Assembly: GCF_009769735.1 (NCBI RefSeq)
Contig: NZ_WSRO01000002.1
Span: 372,001 to 436,000, forward strand
Origin: Streptomyces sp. BA2
GTDB taxonomy: Bacteria > Actinomycetota > Actinomycetes > Streptomycetales > Streptomycetaceae
Direction of reading: 5' to 3'
DNA length: 64,000 nt
The notes beneath the pieces are model-generated. The model saw only the letters and a program-made list of their open reading frames with translations, ran no database searches and was not told the origin of the DNA. Of this stretch, positions 8,653-17,520 are shown in pieces. The position numbers and the translations under genes are program-made. Numbering within the stretch: position 1 is the first letter of the stretch; every line of letters starts with the position of its first letter.

Positions 8653-10524
8653 ATGAGCACCGACCAGAAAAGCACGCTCAATGCCGAAAGCGACCTGCCC
8701 CAGGTCTTCGAACTCGCGCAGCAACTGCGCATGGACTCGGTGCGTGCCAGCACTTCGGCGGGTTCTGGGCATCCCACCTCGAGTCTCTCCGCCGCCGATC
8801 TGATGGCCGTACTGATGACGCGCCACCTTCGCTACGACTGGCAGAGCCCGGACCACCAGGCCGGCGACCACCTGGTCTTCTCCAAGGGGCATGCCTCTCC
8901 CCTGCTGTACGCCATGTTCAAAGCGGCCGGCGTCGTCAGCGACAAGGAGCTGATGACCACCTACCGCCGATTCGGGCACCGTTTGCAGGGACACCCCACT
9001 CCGGAACTGCCCTGGGTGGATGTGGCCACCGGTTCGCTGGGCCAGGGCATCGGATACGGCGTCGGCATCGCATTGGCCGGACGGGACCTGGCAAAGCAGC
9101 CATACCGGGTTTGGGTGTTGTGCGGGGACAGTGAAATGGCCGAAGGCTCCGTGTGGGAAGCCTTGGACAAGGCCGGGCATCATCAGCTCGCCAACTTCAC
9201 CGTCCTCATCGACGTCAATCGGCTGGGGCAGAGCGGCCCCACCGAGCTTGAGTGGGACACCGACACCTACGCCCGCCGCGCCGAGGCCTTCGGCTGCCGC
9301 GCTCTGGTCGTCGACGGCCACGACCTCGAGGCGATCGACCGCGCCCTGACCACCGCCGCCGACGGACAGGCCCCCACCGTCATCGTCGCCAAAACCGTCA
9401 AGGGCCAAGGCGTGAGCGAAGTCGCCGACAAGGAAGGGTGGCACGGCAAGCCCCTGCCCGAGGATCTGGCCGACCGCGCCATTGCGGAGCTGGGCGGGAT
9501 CCGTGATCTGCGGGTGCACGGCCCGCAGCCCCCTGAGGCTGCCCCCGTTCCTGCTCCGGCAGCGGCCGCCGTAGAGCTGCCCCGCTTTGAAGTGGGCGAC
9601 CAGGTGGCCACCCGTGTCGCATTCGGCAAGGCGCTGGCCGCCCTTGGAGCCCGTCCCGATGTCGTCGCCCTGGACGCTGAGGTCGGTAACTCCACGCACG
9701 TCGAAGACTTCAAGAAGGCACACCCCGAGCGCTACTTTCAGACCTTCATCGCCGAGCAGCAGATGATCGCCGACGCCGTAGGAATGGCGGTCTGCGGATA
9801 TCGCCCGTACGCGACCACCTTCGCCGCGTTCCTGACGCGTGCGCACGACTTCATCCGCATGGCCGCCGTTTCAGAGATCACCATGGCTCTGTGCGGAACG
9901 CACAGCGGAGTGGAGATCGGCGCCGACGGCCCCTCCCAGATGGGCGTCGAAGACCTCGCCATGATGCGCGCCGTGCGCGGATCCACCGTCCTGTATCCCA
10001 GCGACGCCACCTCCGCCACGGCACTGACCGCGGCCATGGCAGACCTCGACGGCATCTCCTATCTGCGCACCACCCGTGGCGCCTACCCCGTCCTGTACGC
10101 CGGCGACGAGAGCTTCCCCGTCGGGGGTTCGAAGACCCTGCGCCGCGGCGACGACGATCAAGTCACCCTCATCGGAGCGGGCGTCACCCTCCACGAATGC
10201 CTCGCCGCCGCTGATGACCTCGCCGCCGCAGGCGTGCAGGCCCGCGTCATTGACGCGTACTCCGTCAAGCCCATCGACGCCGCTACCCTCGCCGAGGCCG
10301 CACAGGACACCGGCGCCTTCCTCGTCGCCGAGGACCATCACCCCGAAGGCGGCCTCGGGGAAGCCGTCCTCTCGGCCCTCGCCACCATCCCGGCTCACCC
10401 TGCCTTCACCCACCTCGCCGTCACCAACCTGCCAGGCTCCGGCACCACCGCCGAACTCCTCGACGCGGCAGGCATCTCCCGCACCCACATCGTCCAAGCA
10501 GCTCGCGCGCTCCTCCAGCGGTAA
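8653..10524 (+). CDS. tkt: Transketolase (short actinobacterial type)
   Basis: A complete 623-residue transketolase. The ThDP-binding region has SAGSGHPTSSLSAADL (about 37-52), FSKGHASPLLYAM and CGDSEMAEGSVWEALDKAG followed by DVNRLGQSG, the GDG-N type metal/ThDP motif. The pyrimidine domain carries FIAEQQMIADAVGMAVCGY with the catalytic glutamate near residue 366. A C-terminal domain follows. It transfers two-carbon ketol units in the pentose phosphate pathway. The length matches the shorter, mammalian-like family rather than the roughly 660-700-residue housekeeping E. coli type, so it may be a second, specialised copy. It stands alone with its own ribosome site. Confidence 0.9.
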   Translation: MSTDQKSTLNAESDLPQVFELAQQLRMDSVRASTSAGSGHPTSSLSAADLMAVLMTRHLRYDWQSPDHQAGDHLVFSKGHASPLLYAMFKAAGVVSDKELMTTYRRFGHRLQGHPTPELPWVDVATGSLGQGIGYGVGIALAGRDLAKQPYRVWVLCGDSEMAEGSVWEALDKAGHHQLANFTVLIDVNRLGQSGPTELEWDTDTYARRAEAFGCRALVVDGHDLEAIDRALTTAADGQAPTVIVAKTVKGQGVSEVADKEGWHGKPLPEDLADRAIAELGGIRDLRVHGPQPPEAAPVPAPAAAAVELPRFEVGDQVATRVAFGKALAALGARPDVVALDAEVGNSTHVEDFKKAHPERYFQTFIAEQQMIADAVGMAVCGYRPYATTFAAFLTRAHDFIRMAAVSEITMALCGTHSGVEIGADGPSQMGVEDLAMMRAVRGSTVLYPSDATSATALTAAMADLDGISYLRTTRGAYPVLYAGDESFPVGGSKTLRRGDDDQVTLIGAGVTLHECLAAADDLAAAGVQARVIDAYSVKPIDAATLAEAAQDTGAFLVAEDHHPEGGLGEAVLSALATIPAHPAFTHLAVTNLPGSGTTAELLDAAGISRTHIVQAARALLQR

Positions 10525-10569
10525 AACGAAGCGCTCCATCAGCTGTCACAGGCCGATCCCGCAGGCTGA

Positions 10570-10785
10570 TCACAGACCACGACGTTCGTCGTCCCAGTCA
10601 AGGTCGAGGTCGATCTGATCGCGGATGAGCTTGTGAACCCCTCCCCCGGTGTCGGCCGGCGCCAACGCCGCCCGGACCGCATGGGACGGGCTATGCCCAG
10701 GGAAGGCGGCTCCGGTCGTCGCTACGAGTACGACGGCCGCTGCGGCGGCGAGCAAGTACTTCTTCGCACGGCAGGTGTTCGACAC
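10570..10785 (-). CDS. Small secreted protein of unknown function
   Basis: A 71-residue protein with a clear signal peptide: charged MSNTCRAKKY, then a hydrophobic LLAAAAAVVLVATTGAAF core. The mature part is short and ends in an acidic, aspartate-rich DLDLDWDDERRGL. The GTG start (10783-10785) has a strong AGGAGG 6 nt upstream, the main reason to call it real. It is convergent with transketolase. Confidence 0.6.
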   Translation of the reverse strand: MSNTCRAKKYLLAAAAAVVLVATTGAAFPGHSPSHAVRAALAPADTGGGVHKLIRDQIDLDLDWDDERRGL

Positions 10786-10888
10786 GGAGCCTCCTGGCGG
10801 TAGCCGGGAGGGCAGCGTTTCACCTCGCGATAAGAGAGCTTCTTAGGATCTGGCACCAAGACGTCGTTGCAATTGGTCAGCTCTCCTG

Positions 10889-11317
10889 TCATTGCCCCAG
10901 CAGGCGGGCCTGTTCCTTCTTCAGCGCGGAGAATCTCTGGCGCGAATAGGCGGCAAGTTCCTCGCTGGGGAATGACACCACCGAGAGGTGCTGGTCGTGG
11001 TTTCCCTGCATCCACCGGGCGGCTGTGATCTCATACCCAGCTACATGGGCGCACAGTTGGAGCAGAAGCGGCGGCATCTCTGGTTCGCTCAACAGGTCCG
11101 CGTGGTTGATGACCAGGTCGCGCATGGCCTGGATGTTCGGCAGGAAGACGGTAGTGACCCACAGTCGCCACTCGGTGAGCTCTTCTGGAGTGGGCGGGGG
11201 CTCATGGCGGTTCACGCGCGCCAGGTGTTCTTGCCGCTGAGATAAACGCAAGCCGTTGAGGTAGGTGACGACATAGCCGACGAACGCCAGCCCGATGGTG
11301 ACGACCACTGCGATCAT
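10889..11317 (-). CDS. Membrane-anchored protein of unknown function
   Basis: A 142-residue protein with one N-terminal membrane helix (IAVVVTIGLAFVGYVVTYL) and a soluble, mostly helical remainder. That part includes a proline-rich EPPPTPEELTEW turn and a VAGYEITAARWMQGNHDQH segment. I recognise no enzymatic motif. Its ATG overlaps the stop codon of a decayed transposase frame (ATGA at 11314-11317), so an insertion element has replaced the native upstream region. Expression may therefore depend on read-through from the remnant. Confidence 0.6.
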   Translation of the reverse strand: MIAVVVTIGLAFVGYVVTYLNGLRLSQRQEHLARVNRHEPPPTPEELTEWRLWVTTVFLPNIQAMRDLVINHADLLSEPEMPPLLLQLCAHVAGYEITAARWMQGNHDQHLSVVSFPSEELAAYSRQRFSALKKEQARLLGQ

Positions 11318-11585
11318 GAGTGGCGATGGTAGCGAGCAGTGCGCCCCCTGGTCAGACGGCCGTAGCAGATACGGATTGCCGCGATGCCGGCGAAGGCCAG
11401 GAAGTGCTCAGCTTTGCGTTCGTAGCGGCGGTGGGGTCTGCGGACACCGCCGAGCCAGCTCATCGTCCGTTCGATGGTCCAGCGGTGTCGGCCGAGCCTG
11501 GCCGAGGAGGTGACGCCCTTGCGGGCTATCCGGTCGACTGCGCGTACCTGGCGAGCTCGGTGCGCAAGGGGATCTGGACTGGTCG
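11314..11585 (-). pseudogene. IS5-family transposase remnant (C-terminal part)
   Basis: The last about 72 codons encode RIARKGVTSSARLGRHRW, then TIERTMSWLGGVRRPHRRYERKAEHFL. This is the C-terminal catalytic block of IS5-type DDE transposases, including the conserved R-W-x-x-E-R-T segment. Just upstream the matching sequence (LRTELARYAQST) lies in another frame, so there is at least one frameshift. The N-terminal two thirds are missing. No terminal inverted repeats were identified. Confidence 0.75.
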
Positions 11586-11699
11586 CGCTGTGCGATCGAC
11601 CATCCGCCGCATCACGCCTCAGCCACAGGAAGTCCAACGGCGCCGGTATTGGCATCGACGGCCTCTGCTGACCGGAAACCCGATCGCCTGCAGCTGTCG

Positions 11700-11903
11700 T
11701 CACGGGCGGGGCGGCTCGGGCGCCGGCGGCACCGGGCTCGGCCCGGGGGGCGCGGGGGGCACGGGATCAGGGCCTGGTGGGGGCACCGGGGACGGAGCCG
11801 GGCCCGGTTGCGGGCCGGGAGGCGGCGAAGGGGGCGTGGGGGTCGGCGGTACCGGGTCCGGGCGCGTCGGGCCGGGCCTGCCAGGCGGCTGCGGGACGGT
11901 CAT
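11700..11903 (-). CDS. Proline-rich small protein (37 of 67 residues Pro)
   Basis: The frame starts MTVPQPPGRPGPTRPDPVPP and continues almost entirely with PxP, PPGP and PVPP units. By my count 37 of 67 residues are proline; the rest are mainly Gly, Ser, Thr, Val and Ala. Low complexity alone would be poor evidence, but AGGAGGAA lies about 7 nt before the ATG (11901-11903), which is strong support. It has no signal peptide. It could be a polyproline-II ligand or a cell-envelope spacer, or translation could be incidental. The opposite strand reads as a glycine-rich repeat that I consider a shadow. Confidence 0.5.
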   Translation of the reverse strand: MTVPQPPGRPGPTRPDPVPPTPTPPSPPPGPQPGPAPSPVPPPGPDPVPPAPPGPSPVPPAPEPPRP

Positions 11904-12027
11904 GGTCAGTTCCTCCTGGATGTTGAGTCCGGATCCGAAGGTGGTGAGCCAATATCCGGGGCTGTTGAGTCAATCTCCGGGGGTGTGTTGCTCCCGAACT
12001 GCCCCGGAGGCGGGGGCGGCAGGCCCG

Positions 12028-12690
12028 TCACGCGTCGGGCGTCGTGGCGCGGTGTTCGTTCAGGGCTTTGATGACCTCGTCGTCGCTCACTTGCTCGAAG
12101 TCCTCGTACCAGAGGCCCACTGCCCCGAAATCGGGCGGTTGCTGGAGGCAGACGATGTCGTCGCCTTCCGAGCGCATCCCTGCTGCGGTCTCAGGAGCGC
12201 AGACGGGAACCGCGAGGATCAGCCGGGCCGGTTCCAGGCTCCGGAGATGGCGGAGAGCGGCACGGGCGGTGGCTCCGGTGGCCAAACCATCGTCGACGAC
12301 GATTACATTGCGGTTCTTGATGTCCGGCATGGGCCGGTCCCCACGGTAGAGCTGTTCGCGGCGCTTCAGTTCATGGCGTTCACGGGCCACGTCCTGGGCG
12401 AGGCGATCCTCGTCGAGGCCCAGCATTTCCAGCGCCCGCCGGTCGAAGAGCGGTGGGTCATCACCCACGATCGCACCGACGCCAGTCTCCGGCCTTCCAG
12501 GGATGCCGATCTTCCGCGCGACGAGCACATCCAGAGGGGCTCTGAGGGCGCGCGCTACTTCGACTGCCACCGGTACGCCGCCGCGGGGCAGCGCGAGGAC
12601 CACGGCATGCGGGAGTTCGCCTTCGGATGCCCACTCCATGAGCCGAAGGCCGAGTTCCTGGCCTGCTACTTGGCGATTCTGAAATCGCAT
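12028..12690 (-). CDS. Phosphoribosyltransferase domain protein
   Basis: A 220-residue type I phosphoribosyltransferase fold. The PRPP-binding loop reads NVIVVDDGLATGATARAAL (about 127-145), and an ALPRGGVPVAVEVARAL nucleotide-binding stretch lies near residue 35. Such proteins commonly neighbour or are fused to dienelactone hydrolase-like proteins, as in the mycobacterial dormancy-associated Rv0571c (known from the family). Here the hydrolase lies two genes upstream. The frame is open for another 64 codons, but ATG 12690 is where family members start. The substrate is unknown. Confidence 0.82.
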   Translation of the reverse strand: MRFQNRQVAGQELGLRLMEWASEGELPHAVVLALPRGGVPVAVEVARALRAPLDVLVARKIGIPGRPETGVGAIVGDDPPLFDRRALEMLGLDEDRLAQDVARERHELKRREQLYRGDRPMPDIKNRNVIVVDDGLATGATARAALRHLRSLEPARLILAVPVCAPETAAGMRSEGDDIVCLQQPPDFGAVGLWYEDFEQVSDDEVIKALNEHRATTPDA

Positions 12691-12912
12691 TACCTGATGC
12701 CTGCCTCTCTCCCTCGGAGGGACTGAAGGGTCATCGTCATTGCCGTCTTCTCCGGCGGCGTACGCCTTGCGGCCACGGCTCTGGGGCCCGCGGCTTTCAA
12801 CGTAACCGCGCTCCGCCTCGGGCGCGCGGCCGCTCCCGGATCTTCGGCCTCCGCCCGGGGTTTCCTTCGCGGCCTCGCCCAAACCGAGGCGATCAGCTCT
12901 TTGCCGCGATGG

Positions 12913-14280
12913 TCACATCCCCGTCGGCCAGGTCTCCTCTTCGGCCGTGTCGGTCCGGTCGCTGTGCAGAGGGGTGAGTGCGGTGGTGCGGTCCAGGTAC
13001 AGGAAGGCGTCGTATCGCTGGGCGAGGCGGGTGGCGACGTAATTGCCCCAGCGCTCTCGGCTCGGACGGTAGACGACGCCGATGGCCCGGTGGTCGCGCT
13101 CGTGCTCCGACCAGTTCGCACCTTCGCCCCCTGCTCGGAAGCCGTGGTCGGGGTCGAGGTCGGGGTCGGGGCCGAACAGGAAGAGCGCTTGCTGACCGGG
13201 GAGTGCCTGGTGCATGCGCTGCTCCAGGCTTCCCTCCGGTGCGGGTGGCACGCTCAGGACGCGGGGGCGGGCTCCCCAGGAGTCCGCCGCGATGACGGTC
13301 CCCTCGTAGGAGCCGAACCCCACCAGGACCGCTTGCTCCTCCCCGTGGCGCTCGCGCACCAACTGGCCGACGTTGACCATGCCCGCGTCGGCCATGTCAG
13401 TGGCTCTCGCATCGCCGACGTGGGTGTTGTGTTCCCACACCACGACCTTGGAGCCGGGGCCGTAATGCTCCTTGAGACGGTCGAGGGTGTCGGCCATGTG
13501 GTGGTCGCGGATGTTCCACGACTCGGGCCCTCCGCCCACCATCGCCCGGTAGTACGCCTCGGCTCCTGCCAGCACCTCCGCGTTCTGCCGGGCCGCGAAC
13601 TCCACCAGACCGTCCGGCGTGCCGGTCTCCTCTGCCCTGCGGCGCATCTCGACCAGTAGAGACAGCACCTCCGATTCACAACCGGAGGGAACCAGCCTGG
13701 TCGCCAGGGCGTACTCCTGCGGGTCCTGGTCATACGGTTCGAAGCACAGGTACGTCTCCAGTGCCTCGGCCACACGCTCGGGGTCATGGATGCTCAGGTG
13801 ATCGAGAATGGCCCGCAGGGACTCCCACAGGCTGTAGACGTCGAGACCGAAGAAGCCGACGCGGTCGCCGACCGGGAGACGGTCGTTGTGCTGCCGCAGC
13901 CAACGGGTGAAGTCCACCATCTCAGTGTTCGCCCACATCCACTGCGGCCAGCGGGCGAAACCCTCCAGCACCTCACGCGCGTCATCGGGCGCGCCCTGGG
14001 CGCCGGTCACCGAGCAGTGCACCGCCAGACAGTCCGGCCAGTCCCCCTCGACCGCGACGAAGGAGAACCCCTTCTCCTCGATCAGTCGCCGGGTCAGCGC
14101 GGCCCGCCACCGGTAGAACTCCGCGGTGCCATGAGACGCCTCCCCGAGCAGTACGTACGGGGCATCGCCGATCCGCTCCAGCAAAGGGTCGAGCGATGCG
14201 GGGTCGGACAGCTCCAGTGCGTCACGTCGGATGGCGAGCTGCTCGTCCGCGCCCGGTCCGGTATCAGCTGAGGTGTTCAT
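12913..14280 (-). CDS. Erythromycin esterase family protein
   Basis: A 455-residue member of the EreA/EreB-like superfamily. The active-site blocks are LLGEASHGTAEFYRWRAAL (histidine and glutamate), FVAVEGDWPDC and VVVWEHNTHVGDAR. Many family members in soil bacteria do not act on macrolides, and this one lies among stress-type genes, so resistance cannot be assumed. Three in-frame Met codons exist (14304, 14289, 14280). I use 14280, which overlaps the preceding hydrolase gene by 17 bp and implies translational coupling. Confidence 0.85.
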   Translation of the reverse strand: MNTSADTGPGADEQLAIRRDALELSDPASLDPLLERIGDAPYVLLGEASHGTAEFYRWRAALTRRLIEEKGFSFVAVEGDWPDCLAVHCSVTGAQGAPDDAREVLEGFARWPQWMWANTEMVDFTRWLRQHNDRLPVGDRVGFFGLDVYSLWESLRAILDHLSIHDPERVAEALETYLCFEPYDQDPQEYALATRLVPSGCESEVLSLLVEMRRRAEETGTPDGLVEFAARQNAEVLAGAEAYYRAMVGGGPESWNIRDHHMADTLDRLKEHYGPGSKVVVWEHNTHVGDARATDMADAGMVNVGQLVRERHGEEQAVLVGFGSYEGTVIAADSWGARPRVLSVPPAPEGSLEQRMHQALPGQQALFLFGPDPDLDPDHGFRAGGEGANWSEHERDHRAIGVVYRPSRERWGNYVATRLAQRYDAFLYLDRTTALTPLHSDRTDTAEEETWPTGM

Positions 14281-14947
14281 CGGCTGCATCGGCTGCTGCT
14301 CCATCGGCCAGGTGGTCACGGAACCATTCGGCGGCGGCCTCGGTGACCTGTTCCAGCGCACCGGGTTCCGGGAAAAGATGCGTGGCGCCGTGCACGACGT
14401 GAATCTCGTGGACTGCCGACATTTGCTGTGCTGCCTGCCGGTTGAGGTCGAGGACCGTCGCGTCGTCACCGCCGACGACGAGCAGGACCGGCGCGCGGAC
14501 CAGAGGCAGCGCCTCCCCTGCCAGGTCCGGCCGTCCGCCCCGGGACACCACGGCGCCCACCCGCCGGGGCCGTTCGGCCGCCGCGACGAGTGCGGCGCCC
14601 GCTCCCGTGCTGGCCCCGAACAGGCCCACGGGCAGCTGCGCCGTGTCCGGCTTCTGCTCAAGCCAGTCGACGGTGTCCGCCAAGCGCCGGGCGAGTAGGC
14701 CGATGTCGAAGCGATGCCGACCGGTTGCCATGTCGTCGCGCTCCTCGTCCTCGGTCAGCAGATCGAGCAGCAGCGTGCCGAACCCCGCCCGGTTCAGACC
14801 GTCGGCGACAGCACGATTGCGGGGGCTGAGGCGCGAGCTGCCGCTGCCGTGCGCGAACAGGACCATGCCCCTTGCCCCTGGAGGGACGGTGAGGTCACCG
14901 TCCAGGGTTGTGTCGTGCGAGGGGATCTTCACGGACTCGGATCCCAT
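14264..14947 (-). CDS. Dienelactone hydrolase-like alpha/beta hydrolase
   Basis: A 227-residue alpha/beta hydrolase. It opens MGSESVKIPSHDTTLDGDLT and has the oxyanion region MVLFAHGSGSS, the nucleophile elbow GLFGASTGAGAAL (serine nucleophile), PVLLVVGGDDATV (aspartate) and GATHLFPEPG (histidine). Members of this subfamily pair with phosphoribosyltransferase domains. Strong AGGAG lies 6 nt before the ATG. The end overlaps the erythromycin-esterase-like gene. The physiological ester is unknown. Confidence 0.85.
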   Translation of the reverse strand: MGSESVKIPSHDTTLDGDLTVPPGARGMVLFAHGSGSSRLSPRNRAVADGLNRAGFGTLLLDLLTEDEERDDMATGRHRFDIGLLARRLADTVDWLEQKPDTAQLPVGLFGASTGAGAALVAAAERPRRVGAVVSRGGRPDLAGEALPLVRAPVLLVVGGDDATVLDLNRQAAQQMSAVHEIHVVHGATHLFPEPGALEQVTEAAAEWFRDHLADGAAADAADEHLS

Positions 14948-15043
14948 GTCTGCTCCTGTCTGTGACGCTGCCGGGGCTCGCCGGATCGGGGATCGGGACT
15001 CGGAGACTGGTCGCTCCGGCGGAGAAGGAAAGGCGGCTCCGTC

Positions 15044-16159
15044 TCAGCGGCGGGCCAACCGGGATCGGGTCTCCCTGTCGACCTGTTGAGCCTCTCCGGT
15101 GGGTACGACGATGACCGGGACCCGCGCCCCGGGTGTGCTGACGATCTCGGGGCGTTCGGCGACCAGCGCCCGCAGATCACCCGTGAGGCCGAGCGTGGTG
15201 AGCCGGGCGCACACATCCTCGCGCACCTCGGGCTGGTCCTCGCCGATTTCCCCGGTGAAGACCAGGGCGTCGAGCCGGTCCAGGGACGCGGTCATTTCGG
15301 CGATGCCACGACGGCAGTGATGAGTGAAGACGTCCAGGGCGAGCGCGGCACGCTCATCCCCCGCCGCTCGGCTGCGCACCAGGTCTCGCGTGTCGTCCGA
15401 CGTGCCGGAAAGGGCGAGCAGCCCGGACTCGTGGTTCAGCGCGTTCTCCACGTCCTCCGCGGGCAGGTGGTGCCGGGTCTGCAGCCATGTCAGGGCGCCG
15501 GGGTCGACGCTGCCGCTGCGACGGCTCATCACCAGCCCCTCCAGCGGGGTGAATCCCATCGTCGTGTCGACGCTGCGCCCATCGCGCACCGCGCATGCGG
15601 AGCAGCCCCCGCCGAGGTGAGCGATCACCAGGTGAAGCTGTTCGGGGCGGCGGCCCAGGAGACCGGCGGCCTGACCGAGCGCCCAGGCGTAGGAAAGCCC
15701 GTGGAAGCCGTAGCGGCGCAGCCCGTAGTCCTCGCGCCAGGTGGCCGGCACCGCGTATTCCCGCGCGGCAGCAGGCAGACCGGTGTGGAAGACGGTGTCG
15801 AAGCAGGCGACGTGCGGGACGTCGGGCAACAGCTCCCGGGCCGCGTCCAGAACCGTGAGGGCGGGCGGGACGTGCAGCGGCGCGAGATCGGCCACCTGCT
15901 CCAGGACGGCGCGGACCTCGGCGTCGACCACGGTGTGGTCGCACAGTTCCGGTCCGCCATGGACGATGCGATGTCCGACGGCCGTGGGGGCGGGAGCTGC
16001 GTCCAGCAGCTTCCTCAACGGGCCCGAAACGTCGTCGCCGGGCGGAGAGTCACTGTGGTGTTCGGCGAGAACGTTGCCGTCCGCACCGAACACGGTCAGG
16101 CGCAGGCTCGACGAGCCCGCATCGGCCACCAGGACGGGGGTGTTGCTCTGTGCGCGCAC
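15044..16159 (-). CDS. ackA: Acetate kinase
   Basis: A 371-residue acetokinase. It has the N-terminal phosphate-binding block VLVADAGSSSLRLTVF, VGHRIVHGGPEL, the signature YGFHGLSYAWAL, VIAHLGGGCSACAV and the C-terminal LVFTGEIGEDQPEVREDV. It interconverts acetyl phosphate plus ADP with acetate plus ATP. GTG 16157-16159 is chosen because AAGGA lies 7 nt upstream and the protein then begins just before the first core strand. It is slightly shorter than the usual 395-400 residues. The pyruvate-oxidase-like enzyme 3 kb upstream could supply acetyl phosphate or acetate. Confidence 0.93.
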   Translation of the reverse strand: MRAQSNTPVLVADAGSSSLRLTVFGADGNVLAEHHSDSPPGDDVSGPLRKLLDAAPAPTAVGHRIVHGGPELCDHTVVDAEVRAVLEQVADLAPLHVPPALTVLDAARELLPDVPHVACFDTVFHTGLPAAAREYAVPATWREDYGLRRYGFHGLSYAWALGQAAGLLGRRPEQLHLVIAHLGGGCSACAVRDGRSVDTTMGFTPLEGLVMSRRSGSVDPGALTWLQTRHHLPAEDVENALNHESGLLALSGTSDDTRDLVRSRAAGDERAALALDVFTHHCRRGIAEMTASLDRLDALVFTGEIGEDQPEVREDVCARLTTLGLTGDLRALVAERPEIVSTPGARVPVIVVPTGEAQQVDRETRSRLARR

Positions 16160-16399
16160 ATTGATCCTTTCCTGCGGTCTCCGGCAGCACGCGGCGAGAA
16201 GCAGTGCGTCCCCGGGGGCCGAGCGTGCAGGCCGCGGCACCGAGGTACCCGACCCGGCCCGGCGGGACGCGTTACGCGGCCTCCTGTGGTCCGCCGGATC
16301 CATAACTTGGCCGCCCTGGTCTCGACCGGAGCCTCCAGCGGCTGAAGGAGCAGGTACGGCTGCGCGTCGACAGCGCGGCAGGCCGACCCGGGGCCGACG

Positions 16400-17380
16400 T
16401 CAGCCCGTGCTGTGGCTCGGCCGGAGCTGCCGCATGCGCGCTTCGAGTTCTCGCTGGTAGAAATCGACGAAACCGTCGGGATCGGGTCCTGCGTTCTGCA
16501 TGACCAGCCTGTCGAAGCCCGCGTCCACGAACTTCTGCGCCACCTCGACGTACCGTGCGGGATCCGTGCCGCAGGCGAACTTCTGCAGGATGTCGTCCTC
16601 GCGCACGGTCGAGGTCGCGGCGTCGAAGTTGACCGGGTTGGGCAGCTCGCTCATGACCTTCCATCCGGTCAGGGCCCAACGCGACGTCTCCAGGGCGGCC
16701 TTCGCTCCGGTGTGCGCATCGGGCGCCCACGCCATCGGCACCTCCGCGTACCGCGGACCGTCACCGCCGGCGTCCCGATACCCCTGGACGATCTCCGGCT
16801 TGTCCTCCGTGGCGAACAGGCCGTCGCCCAACTCCGCGGCGAGCCGCGTCGACGGCTTGCCGCTGGCGGCGACCGCGATCAGCGGCAGCTCCTTGGGGAG
16901 GTCGAAGACCCTGGCGTCCTCCAGCCGCAGGTGCTTTCCCTCATAGGAGCGGTATCCGCCGCTCCACAGCAGCCGGATGATCTCCAGGGCCTCCTTGAGC
17001 ATTTCGTGCCGGGTGGAGACGGCGTCCGGAAAGCCGACACCGGTCACGTGCTCGTTGAGCCGTTCGCCCGAGCCCAGGCCGAGCACGAAACGTCCCTCCG
17101 ACAGCAGGGCGAGAGTGGCGGCGGCCTGAGCGATGATCGCCGGGTGGTAGCGCACCGTCGGGCACGTCACGCCGGTCGCCAGCTCGATCCGTTCGGTCCT
17201 GGCCGCGATGCTGCCTAGGACCGTCCAGGCGAACGGTGAATGCCCCTGAACGTCGAGCCAGGGATGGTAGTGGTCGCTGATCTCTACGAAGTCGAAACCC
17301 GCCTGCTCCGCGAGAACCGCCTGCCGCACCAGTTCCGACGGGCCGAACGCCTCGGCGGCCAGCTTGTAGCCGATCTTCAT
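16400..17380 (-). CDS. LLM class F420-dependent oxidoreductase
   Basis: A 326-residue bacterial luciferase-like (LLM) protein of the group related to F420-dependent glucose-6-phosphate dehydrogenase. Conserved parts are MKIGYKLAAEAFGPSELVRQ, FVEISDHYHPWLDVQGHSPF, GSIAARTERIELATGVTCPT, SEGRFVLGLGSGERLNEHV and PLIAVAASGKPSTRLAAELG. It probably reduces or oxidises a small molecule using deazaflavin F420. The ATG (17378-17380) has GAGGAG 7 nt upstream, so upstream in-frame codons were not used. The true substrate is not visible from sequence. Confidence 0.88.
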   Translation of the reverse strand: MKIGYKLAAEAFGPSELVRQAVLAEQAGFDFVEISDHYHPWLDVQGHSPFAWTVLGSIAARTERIELATGVTCPTVRYHPAIIAQAAATLALLSEGRFVLGLGSGERLNEHVTGVGFPDAVSTRHEMLKEALEIIRLLWSGGYRSYEGKHLRLEDARVFDLPKELPLIAVAASGKPSTRLAAELGDGLFATEDKPEIVQGYRDAGGDGPRYAEVPMAWAPDAHTGAKAALETSRWALTGWKVMSELPNPVNFDAATSTVREDDILQKFACGTDPARYVEVAQKFVDAGFDRLVMQNAGPDPDGFVDFYQRELEARMRQLRPSHSTG

Positions 17381-17520
17381 GTGCTCCTCGTCTCCTCGCA
17401 TGTCAGCGCTGCTTTCGTCCACCTCCGGTACCCACCGACATTTGGACATAACACGCGCATGCGTTGATACCGCCGACGGAGTGGGGGCCAATCCAGGGCG
17501 ACTCCCTTCTGGTCCTCGGC

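Noticed and set aside
8392..9846. Minus-strand frame across the 5' half of transketolase
   Set aside because: Antisense shadow; transketolase is complete with correct active-site motifs.
11320..12726. Plus-strand glycine-rich open frame resembling a PE_PGRS-like protein
   Set aside because: It is the antisense of the proline-rich frame and the phosphoribosyltransferase gene; the minus strand has ribosome sites and motifs.
12710..12730. GGGACT followed by GGGTC, resembling a DosR/OsdR-type box upstream of the phosphoribosyltransferase gene
   Set aside because: The halves are not symmetrical enough and no similar sites were found before acetate kinase, the ThDP enzyme, the ATPase or the CBS gene.
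12913..14280. Macrolide resistance function for the erythromycin-esterase-like protein
   Set aside because: Many environmental members of the superfamily are not macrolide esterases, and the neighbours are metabolic or stress genes.
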